DNA of 8,597 bases, from positions 1-8,597 of the forward strand of contig DKLU01000487.1 in NCBI GenBank assembly GCA_002455915.1. Direction: 5' to 3'. The notes below the pieces were generated by a model. That model did no database searches and was not told where the DNA came from. It saw nothing but the letters and a program-made list of their open reading frames with translations. The translations under genes were made by a program, and so were the position numbers. This document shows, piece after piece, positions 1-5,108 of the stretch (position 1 is its first letter; each line of letters begins with the position of its first letter). The DNA comes from Chryseobacterium sp. UBA6632 (GTDB lineage: Bacteria > Bacteroidota > Bacteroidia > Flavobacteriales > Weeksellaceae).

Positions 1-450
1 TGATAATTCTTTTCTTCTTAATGCAGCTGCAAATCTTTCTTTTTCTTCATCCGTTTCTGGCTCCATAGATGGAATAGGAATCGGTCTGTTGAACTCATCC
101 ACCGCCACAAAAGTATAGATTCCCGAGTTAGTATGCGTTTTTTTCTGATTGATCGGATCATCCAACCAAACATCTACATACACTTCCATTGAAGTTGAAA
201 ATGCTCTGGAAACTTTAGATTCCATTACTACAATTCCCCCTTCAGGAATCGGATGGTCAAATGAAACGTGGTTTACAGATGCCGTTACCACTCTTCTTTC
301 GCAATGTCTTGTTGCCGAAATAGATGCACATCTGTCCATTCTTGCCAATAATTCTCCACCAAAAAGGTTTCTTAACTGGTTGGTATCATTGGGAAGTACA
401 ATATTCGTCATTACCGTTAAAGATTCTGACGCTTTTTTTATTTTTGCCAT
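1..450 (-). CDS. Acyl-CoA thioesterase, hotdog fold (C-terminus cut by window edge)
   Basis: Hydrolyses acyl-CoA thioesters to free acid and CoA, in the cytoplasm. The 150 visible residues form one hotdog domain of the YciA/BACH type. The N-terminal stretch LPNDTNQLRNLFGGELLARMD (residues 19-39) contains the family's N-x-x-x-x-x-x-G-G turn. Asp39 in ARMD is the position of the catalytic aspartate in YciA-type enzymes. It is followed by a VVTASVNHVSF strand (54-64) that lines the substrate pocket. The tail is charged (ETDEEKERFAAALRRKE). The frame is open to position 1, so the stop lies outside the window; family members are usually around 160-180 residues, so little is missing. The ATG at 450 begins 3 nt after the TAA of the upstream gene, so the two are very likely co-transcribed. 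The acyl-chain preference cannot be read from the sequence. Confidence 0.93.
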   Translation of the reverse strand, partial: MAKIKKASESLTVMTNIVLPNDTNQLRNLFGGELLARMDRCASISATRHCERRVVTASVNHVSFDHPIPEGGIVVMESKVSRAFSTSMEVYVDVWLDDPINQKKTHTNSGIYTFVAVDEFNRPIPIPSMEPETDEEKERFAAALRRKELS

Positions 451-453
451 GTC

Positions 454-1224
454 TTAGTGTTGTTGTTTTGGAGTTATCGGAGCTTTAGCCGTTGGAACAG
501 CTTTTACAGGTTGAGCACCCGGTTTTACGATAGAATCTTTTTTCAGAGAATCTGAAACTTTCATCAATGTAGAATCTGTAGGCATTTTCACTGTATCTTT
601 TACGATAACTTGAGGCTTGTTTTGTAATGATTTTATAGAATCTTTTTCCTGTTTGAAAGATTGGTTTCCGAACAGCAGTTCTTGGTTTGTAATCGCCAAA
701 TAGGCAATAACAGCGACCGGAATCGCGATCAGAAAAATCCAAAGCAATGATTTTCCTACTTTGTATTCTTTTCCTGTACTTTCAACTGCTTTTGGCTTCT
801 GATTATTTTTAATATCTGAAAGTTTAATTTCTTCCAAACCATAAAAATCAGGATGTGCAGATTCTACTCTTTTTCCTTTAAAATGAATTTTAGAATCTTC
901 CTCGATGGTAATAGTTCCCAAACCGGAAATTTCTAAAATATTTTCTGACTGCAGTTTTTTCTTCCAAAAATCGGTCTGGATCTTCAAATCACTTTTTGAA
1001 GCTTCCAATGTCATCTGTTTTTGCTCGCTGATAAAAGCCGCTAGATCATCCGACTGCGCTTCATAATCACACACAAAAGCAATCTGACTTGCCGGTGGCA
1101 AAATGCTCCCGTTCTCAGAGTTGATCACCGCCTTGGAATTTTCCAGAGAAAACACACCAAAACCGGGAACTGTAGCAGTCCCAAACTGTTTCAGATATTC
1201 TAAAATGTAAGCTGAAATATTCAT
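454..1224 (-). CDS. HU-CCDC81-like domain protein with one transmembrane helix
   Basis: A 256-residue protein of a Bacteroidota family that joins tandem HU-type (IHF/HU-related, CCDC81-like) domains to a membrane anchor. The first domain covers about residues 1-57 and opens with ISAYILEYLKQFGTATVPGFGVF, the typical helix followed by a P-G-x-G-x-F turn. A second HU-like unit covers about 60-125, with ISGLGTITI at 99-107 repeating the G-x-G turn. A basic linker is followed by a hydrophobic helix at about 159-178. The tail (179-256) is rich in Lys, Ser, Thr and Pro, low in complexity and presumably periplasmic. Family members often end in a peptidoglycan-binding SPOR domain; I see none here, only the disordered tail. 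A link between nucleoid or cytoplasmic partners and the envelope has been proposed for the family, but the role is not established. It is the first gene of a pair with the acyl-CoA thioesterase. ATG 1224 is chosen because the HU fold begins at once and a promoter core lies 8 nt upstream. Confidence 0.85.
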   Translation of the reverse strand: MNISAYILEYLKQFGTATVPGFGVFSLENSKAVINSENGSILPPASQIAFVCDYEAQSDDLAAFISEQKQMTLEASKSDLKIQTDFWKKKLQSENILEISGLGTITIEEDSKIHFKGKRVESAHPDFYGLEEIKLSDIKNNQKPKAVESTGKEYKVGKSLLWIFLIAIPVAVIAYLAITNQELLFGNQSFKQEKDSIKSLQNKPQVIVKDTVKMPTDSTLMKVSDSLKKDSIVKPGAQPVKAVPTAKAPITPKQQH

Positions 1225-1231
1225 TTGGTGG

Positions 1232-1239
1232 CAAATTTA
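1232..1239 (-). promoter_or_regulatory. Bacteroidota -7 promoter box of the HU/thioesterase unit
   Basis: On the minus strand this reads TAAATTTG, an exact match to the TAnnTTTG box used by the primary sigma factor of Bacteroidota. Seven bases (CCACCAA) separate it from the ATG at 1224, so transcription would start at or next to the start codon. No clear TTG -33 element is present; the best placed sequence is GTTC at 1261-1264. Confidence 0.55.
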
Positions 1240-1470
1240 TAACTTTTTCATGACTTTTTTGAACATTTGTTTTCATAAAAACAGCCAAAATCATCGAGTT
1301 TCAAATTATATTTTCAGGAATTGATACTTTAATTCTAATTTTTGTTTTAGTTATTTAGTTTTCAAAACTAAAAAGTATTTTAATGATGATAAAACATCAC
1401 CTTTAGTAAATTCTTTTCTTTTTGTGTTTTTCATAATTTTTATCATGATTTTTAAACAATAATTTAATTT
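1240..1470. other. AT-rich intergenic stretch with no gene
   Basis: About 230 bases between the HU-gene promoter and the receptor terminator. All frames are short and I recognise no coding or RNA gene. It contains a 19-nt palindrome and scattered short inverted repeats such as TGATG/CATCA around 1383-1398. It may simply be spacer DNA. Confidence 0.5.
1354..1372. repeat. 19-nt perfect palindrome with a single central base
   Basis: TTTAGTTTT, a central C, then AAAACTAAA: nine perfect base pairs. An outer pair ATACTTT (1324-1330) and AAAGTAT (1372-1378) could enlarge the structure. It is pure A/T apart from two G-C pairs, so an RNA hairpin would be weak; a dimeric protein-binding site is the other possibility. 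Function unknown. Confidence 0.4.
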
Positions 1471-1500
1471 AAAAATAAAAAAGACCGCCGAAGCAGTCTT
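1471..1500 (-). terminator. Rho-independent terminator of the TonB-dependent receptor gene (C-UUCG-G loop)
   Basis: On the minus strand the stem AAGACTGC / GCGGTCTT closes on a TTCG loop, giving the very stable C(UUCG)G tetraloop. A run of T follows (TTTTATTTTT, 1480-1471). The one non-Watson-Crick position is T-G on the minus strand (U-G wobble in RNA) but C-A on the plus strand, so the element favours minus-strand transcription. It lies about 57 nt after the receptor stop codon, separated by an AT-rich 7-bp inverted repeat (1519-1525 / 1537-1543). Confidence 0.88.
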
Positions 1501-1557
1501 ATAAAAATTTAGTCTAACATTTTACTATATCAAATTGTAAAATATCCATAATGAATG

Positions 1558-3672
1558 TTATTGAATTTTCCAGCTGATCCCAAACATAAAGTTGGTTCCC
1601 GCCTGAGAAAAATAGTATGGATCTCCATCATACACCGCTCCATTATTCACATATTTTTTATTGAAAAGATTGTTAACCAATAATTTTAATGCGATATCAT
1701 TATTTTTAATATTAAACTGATACTGAGCATTAAAATCTGTAAGGAAATAATCTTTTAACTGTAAATTTTTATCTTCTGTATTATCCAGATATTGTCTTCC
1801 GACATATTGATTTGATAATCCAAACTGGAAATCTTTATTAGGATTAAATTTGATGCCTAAATTTGCAATCACGTCTGGAGAAAAAGAAATCTGCGTATTT
1901 CCAAGATCTTTGGTCAGCTCTACATTTTCAATTTTGAAATCTAAATTTCTATTTTGGCTGAATGTTACATTCCCTGTAAGTTCCCATTGTTTTGAAAGCT
2001 TAGCCAATGCACCGATCTCAACTCCTCTTCTATAGCTTTTCCCGGAATTTGTTCTGATGAAAGCTCCCACATTATTCATTTCACCATTCAAAACCAATTG
2101 ATTAACATAATACATATAGTACAAGTTCGCCGTAAATGAAACGACCCCAAACTGTTTTTCAATTCCCGCCTCAAAATCATGAAGCTTTTCTGCTTTCACA
2201 TTATTATCAGCCATCAAATCATCACGATTCGGTTCACGTTGGGCGTGCGCATACGAAAGGAAAACTTTTCCGCTGCCAATTCTGTAATTAATTCCTGCTT
2301 TCGGATTAAAAAACAACCAGTTTTTCTTCAAATTTCCACCTTCATCATCGCCTGCCTGAAGAATTTTTGTATCGTAATCAATATGTCTCAACTGAAGATC
2401 TCCGAAGAATTCAAAATCATGAACTTTCACCAAAGCTTTTGCAAAACCAGCCACTTCATTTTTCACTGAACGATTTCTGTAATATTCATGCTCATCGATC
2501 TGCGGAAGGAAAACGCCTGTTACATTTCCAAAATGCCTTCCGTAATATTGGTTGGCAACGGCTCCGAAATTTAAATCAAGATTTTCAAATTTTCCGTATA
2601 ATGTGGAAACAATTCCGTAGAAATCATTATCAAGCCACTTTTTACGGATGAAATCAGTTTTGGTTAATGTTTGTGAACCATCCACAAAATCGGGAAGATT
2701 ATATTTTGAAAATTTACCGTCTTGCTTATAATTTTCATAATATCCTTTACCTTTCGTGTAATGCAAAGTGGTTTCTAAATTCCATCTTTCATTAAACTTC
2801 TGCTCCCAAAGCAACTGATAATGATTTTGTCTGTAATTATCTGTTTCATTATCATAAAAGCTGGAAATATTACCGTTTGCATCATAAATCGCTCCGGAAT
2901 AATTGAACTTAGGATTAGTTTCCCAGGTTTTTCTGTCGATCCCGTTCCAAGCTTGGTAGGTTTTTTCTTTTCCACCAAAAGCCATCAGACGGATTTTCGT
3001 ATTTTTCTCTTCAAACAAAGCCGTAAAATTGTAGGAATGTAGTTTTGAAGACGCTCTGTCGATATATCCGTCAGAATTGATGTGCGTGTATCTTCCCATC
3101 ACCGAAAGTCGGTTTCCCCAGAATTTGCCAGAGCCAACCTCAGCAGAATATTTGTAAGTATTGAACGAACCATAACTGTCATCTGTTTTAAAGTAAAACT
3201 TATCATCAGGTTCTTTTGAAATGACGTTGATGCTTGCTCCAAACGCAGAAACTCCGTTATTGGAAGTTCCGACACCTCTTTGGATAACGATTTGAGATGC
3301 GGAACTCGTAAGATCCGGAACATTCACAAAAAATGTCCCCTGACTTTCAGAATCGTTGTACGGAACACCATTCATCATCACATTAATACCTCTTCCGGCA
3401 ACTCCACGAATTCTGAAACCTGTGTATCCAACGCCATTTCCGGCATCCGAAGTTGAAATAATTGATGTTTGATTTTTAAGTAAAATAGGAAGATCCTGCC
3501 CAAGATTTTTATTATCTAAATCTTTCTGAACATTGATGATCTCTTTCGCAACAGGAAGCCTTTTGGTAAAGTTAATGGCTTCAATTTCCTTTATTTTCAA
3601 GGAATCGGTATTTTGTGCTTGTAAAAAAGCAAAAGAGCCAACGGTAAGCCCTAAAAAAAATAAACCTTTCAT
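1558..3672 (-). CDS. TonB-dependent outer-membrane receptor, TPP-riboswitch-controlled (probable thiamin uptake)
   Basis: A 704-residue outer-membrane 22-stranded barrel receptor of the TonB-dependent family, which imports scarce ligands using energy from TonB-ExbB-ExbD. Residues 1-20 are a signal peptide ending in LQAQ. The plug domain covers about 40-153, with FRIRGVAGRGINVMMNGVPYN-type plug motifs (86-106) and QIVIQRGVGTS (127-137). The rest is barrel, rich in alternating aromatic strands and ending in FMFGISWKIQ. There is no N-terminal carboxypeptidase-like domain and no SusD partner gene beside it, so it is not a SusC-type glycan importer. Substrate is inferred from the leader, which carries a TPP riboswitch: receptors under such control in Bacteroidota are predicted thiamin transporters. 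The ligand could also be a precursor or phosphorylated form. ATG 3672 is chosen because it gives an intact signal peptide; no Shine-Dalgarno sequence is evident, as usual in this phylum. A terminator follows at 1471-1500, so the gene appears monocistronic unless transcription enters from the WG-repeat gene upstream. Confidence 0.93.
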   Translation of the reverse strand: MKGLFFLGLTVGSFAFLQAQNTDSLKIKEIEAINFTKRLPVAKEIINVQKDLDNKNLGQDLPILLKNQTSIISTSDAGNGVGYTGFRIRGVAGRGINVMMNGVPYNDSESQGTFFVNVPDLTSSASQIVIQRGVGTSNNGVSAFGASINVISKEPDDKFYFKTDDSYGSFNTYKYSAEVGSGKFWGNRLSVMGRYTHINSDGYIDRASSKLHSYNFTALFEEKNTKIRLMAFGGKEKTYQAWNGIDRKTWETNPKFNYSGAIYDANGNISSFYDNETDNYRQNHYQLLWEQKFNERWNLETTLHYTKGKGYYENYKQDGKFSKYNLPDFVDGSQTLTKTDFIRKKWLDNDFYGIVSTLYGKFENLDLNFGAVANQYYGRHFGNVTGVFLPQIDEHEYYRNRSVKNEVAGFAKALVKVHDFEFFGDLQLRHIDYDTKILQAGDDEGGNLKKNWLFFNPKAGINYRIGSGKVFLSYAHAQREPNRDDLMADNNVKAEKLHDFEAGIEKQFGVVSFTANLYYMYYVNQLVLNGEMNNVGAFIRTNSGKSYRRGVEIGALAKLSKQWELTGNVTFSQNRNLDFKIENVELTKDLGNTQISFSPDVIANLGIKFNPNKDFQFGLSNQYVGRQYLDNTEDKNLQLKDYFLTDFNAQYQFNIKNNDIALKLLVNNLFNKKYVNNGAVYDGDPYYFSQAGTNFMFGISWKIQ

Positions 3673-3695
3673 TCTATAAATCTTTAAAATTTAAT

Positions 3696-3707
3696 GAATA
3701 AAAGGGG
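3696..3707 (-). promoter_or_regulatory. Possible anti-aptamer strand of the riboswitch expression platform
   Basis: On the minus strand this reads CCCCTTTTATTC, about 25-35 nt before the receptor ATG. It can pair with GAATTAAGGGG at the very 5' end of the aptamer (6 bp AAGGGG/CCCCTT plus 4 bp GAAT/ATTC across a small internal loop). That pairing would compete with helix P2 of the riboswitch. The C-run stands out in an otherwise AT-rich leader. The predicted transcription start is at the edge of the outer 4 bp, so only the 6-bp core may form. Inference only. Confidence 0.3.
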
Positions 3708-3745
3708 CGGATTAAATAATGTAGCAAGTTATTAGTTTAACAATC

Positions 3746-3771
3746 TAGCAATGAGAATTGGTACATTGCTA
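3746..3771 (-). repeat. 8-bp inverted repeat (hairpin) in the receptor leader
   Basis: TAGCAATG (3746-3753) and CATTGCTA (3764-3771) are perfect complements around a 10-nt loop. It sits between the aptamer and the receptor start. No T-run follows it on the minus strand, so it is not a standard intrinsic terminator; control of translation or of Rho access is more likely if it functions. Confidence 0.45.
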
Positions 3772-3791
3772 TAATGTTTCATTGGTACATT
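3757..3791. repeat. Pair of 11-bp direct repeats, 24 bp apart
   Basis: ATTGGTACATT occurs at 3757-3767 and again at 3781-3791 on the plus strand. The first copy overlaps the loop and stem of the neighbouring hairpin. The spacing is a little over two helical turns. It could be a protein site or chance in AT-rich DNA. Confidence 0.4.
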
Positions 3792-3794
3792 TTC

Positions 3795-3868
3795 AAAATT
3801 CCCTAAACGGCATTACCCGTTCCAGGTTCATTGGGTATAATCTCAGCTTGTTACAGCACCCCTTAATT
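3795..3868 (-). promoter_or_regulatory. TPP riboswitch (THI element)
   Basis: A cis-acting RNA that binds thiamin pyrophosphate and turns off the gene behind it. Reading the minus strand from 3862: GGGGTGC (3862-3856), CTGAGA (3846-3841), ACCC (3836-3833), GAACCTGG (3829-3822), a GTAATG loop (3816-3811) inside the AACGG/CCGTT stem P5, and TAGGGAA (3805-3799). These are the universally conserved THI-box blocks in the correct order. P2 is GGGT/ACCC, P3 a minimal GCT/AGC hairpin (no P3a extension), and P1 is short and AT-only. The aptamer lies about 125 nt before the TonB-dependent receptor ATG. It appears to start almost at the transcription start predicted from the promoter at 3875-3905. No intrinsic terminator is seen between aptamer and gene, which points to control of translation initiation or Rho. 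Confidence 0.95.
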
Positions 3869-3874
3869 CAGGCG

Positions 3875-3905
3875 CAAAATTACGAAAAATATATCATCAG
3901 TACAA
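3875..3905 (-). promoter_or_regulatory. Bacteroidota promoter driving the riboswitch and receptor
   Basis: On the minus strand, TTG (3905-3903) is followed after 20 nt by TAATTTTG (3882-3875), matching the TTG / TAnnTTTG consensus with usual spacing. Transcription should start near 3868, just before the aptamer. The TTG lies only 1 nt past the stop codon of the WG-repeat gene. Confidence 0.7.
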
Positions 3906-3906
3906 T

Positions 3907-4683
3907 TTAATAGGTTTTATTGTGAGAATCAATATAATAATATGTTTTTCCGTCTTTTGAAACTTCAAACATTTTCCCCAACATCCAGCTGAAGTTTCGC
4001 TTAATATCATCATATTCAAATGGAATGATGATTTTGTTATTCACATCAATCACCCCAAAACGATCATTCTTAGATGCAATAATCATTGGGTTTGAAACAT
4101 CTTCACTTTCAGCAATATATAAATATTCGTACTGCGGATAAATTTGATAATCTCTGTAATCTTCAGCATTAATGAACTTCGATTTTTCAATAATTCCGTA
4201 AAAACCATTCTTAACGTATGCCTGAAACGGCTGATATTTAAACTCTTTAGGACATTTTCCTAAATCTGAATCTTTAAATTGATACACTCTTTTGCCTTTC
4301 TGATCAATTCGATAAGAAATCATATCTTTTTCTACCGTTGCATACTCTTTGGTTCCGAACTTTCTTATTTTTTCGTTGGGTGAATTCAGTAGATTGCAAT
4401 CTTCATAAAAAAACACAGCAATATGATATTCAGGCTGAATAATAAATTTGCCTTTTTGATTAACATATCCGAATTTCCCATCTTTCTTTTTCGGAATTAA
4501 AACGGGAATTTCTTCATTCAAAACCACCAAATCAGGATTCGGCTGAGCTACCACATCTGTCTTTTTAACAACAGTTTTTGCAACCTTTTTTACAGGAAGC
4601 TTCTTAGCCACCTTGGTTTGGCAAAAAACAGATATCGAAATAAAAAGACATAAAAAATGAACCGTAATTTTCATAATCCTCAT
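3907..4683 (-). CDS. Exported WG-repeat-like protein
   Basis: A 258-residue protein with an N-terminal signal sequence (ITVHFLCLFISISVFCQ, residues 6-22); cleavage at or near Cys21/Gln22 is likely. A lipoprotein is possible, but the residues before the cysteine (SVF) are a poor lipobox. A Lys/Val-rich linker (24-45) follows. The body holds degenerate WG repeats: FGYVNQKGKFIIQPEY (71-86), FYGIIEKSKF...IYPQYEYLYI (161-190) and FGVIDVNNKIIIPFEYDDI (209-227). Each has the G-h-h-[DN]-x-x-G/N-K-h-I-x-P-x-[YF] pattern, with the leading Trp replaced by Phe or Tyr. WG-repeat proteins are common in Bacteroidota and have no settled function; protein binding at the cell surface or in the periplasm is a guess. 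Met1 (4683) and Met4 (4674) are both possible starts: the promoter position favours Met1, whereas Met4 has AGGATT just upstream and gives the more typical MKI signal-peptide start. No terminator is visible after the stop. Confidence 0.8.
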   Translation of the reverse strand: MRIMKITVHFLCLFISISVFCQTKVAKKLPVKKVAKTVVKKTDVVAQPNPDLVVLNEEIPVLIPKKKDGKFGYVNQKGKFIIQPEYHIAVFFYEDCNLLNSPNEKIRKFGTKEYATVEKDMISYRIDQKGKRVYQFKDSDLGKCPKEFKYQPFQAYVKNGFYGIIEKSKFINAEDYRDYQIYPQYEYLYIAESEDVSNPMIIASKNDRFGVIDVNNKIIIPFEYDDIKRNFSWMLGKMFEVSKDGKTYYYIDSHNKTY

Positions 4684-4690
4684 TTGGCAG

Positions 4691-4698
4691 CAAAAATA
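4691..4698 (-). promoter_or_regulatory. Bacteroidota -7 promoter box of the WG-repeat gene
   Basis: On the minus strand this reads TATTTTTG, matching TAnnTTTG. Exactly 7 bases (CTGCCAA) separate it from the ATG at 4683, the same spacing and nearly the same linker as at the HU gene. The mRNA would be leaderless or nearly so if Met1 is the start. Confidence 0.5.
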
Positions 4699-4773
4699 AG
4701 ATTAAAAATAGAAAATATAAAATTCATATTTATAAAGAATCTAAATAATATCCCTCGCATAAAATACTAAAAA

Positions 4774-4785
4774 TTCGTAATTTTG
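4774..4785 (+). promoter_or_regulatory. Bacteroidota promoter core, candidate for aconitase
   Basis: TTCGTAATTTTG contains TAATTTTG (4778-4785), a full TAnnTTTG match, and the whole 12-mer is identical to the core of the riboswitch promoter on the other strand. No TTG is found at the expected -33 position. If used, it gives an aconitase leader of roughly 315 nt, with a weak hairpin (TCTAAAA/TTTTAGA, 4810-4826) near its start. Confidence 0.5.
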
Positions 4786-4841
4786 GGAACATTTTTAATT
4801 GTTTGATAATCTAAAACGTTTTTAGAGATACAACTTTTGAT

Positions 4842-5078
4842 ATGGATATGATCAAAAAATTTTACAAACGTTACTTAAAGAGTGCTTTGGCAGCTTTAGA
4901 AATTATATATGAGCCCCTTACACTTTCAAAAAAGTCCTTTACTTTCATCTTTGGGACAAAGCATTATCTTACTTATTTAAGAAAAAGTGCAAAATATAGT
5001 ACCGGCTTTACTTTCTTCCGTTTTGTAAGTCGATATACCAATTCGGGAAATTGCCCTATGCACTATAATTTTTATTAA
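4842..5078 (+). CDS. Doubtful small ORF in the aconitase leader (78 aa)
   Basis: An open frame beginning ATGGATATGATC and encoding a basic, aromatic-rich peptide (MDMIKKFYKRYLKSALAAL... ending NCPMHYNFY). I recognise no domain, signal peptide or membrane helix, and there is no clear ribosome binding site. It lies between the promoter core at 4778 and the aconitase start, ending 30 nt before that ATG, so it would be translated from the same mRNA. The composition looks like surrounding intergenic DNA. It may be a leader peptide, a decayed gene or a chance frame; chance is most likely. Confidence 0.2.
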   Translation: MDMIKKFYKRYLKSALAALEIIYEPLTLSKKSFTFIFGTKHYLTYLRKSAKYSTGFTFFRFVSRYTNSGNCPMHYNFY

Positions 5079-5108
5079 TTTACCTTAAAAATTTGAAAGA
5101 CTTCTATT

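Noticed and set aside
149..457. A 102-codon plus-strand frame over the thioesterase gene
   Set aside because: The opposite strand encodes a clear hotdog thioesterase across the same bases; the plus-strand product resembles no known protein.
2179..2651. Overlapping plus-strand frames of about 95 codons inside the receptor gene
   Set aside because: They are antisense to a continuous 704-residue TonB-dependent receptor with intact motifs, and have no recognisable content.
1558..3672. SusC-type glycan importer
   Set aside because: At 704 residues it is too short, lacks the N-terminal carboxypeptidase-like domain and has no SusD gene beside it; the TPP riboswitch points to thiamin instead.
3746..3771. 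Intrinsic terminator as the riboswitch expression platform
   Set aside because: The hairpin is a good 8-bp stem, but no T-run follows it on the minus strand, so it does not fit an intrinsic terminator.
4921..4960. Regulatory hairpin GTCC...GGAC in the acnB leader
   Set aside because: Only four pairs with a large loop; too weak to claim.
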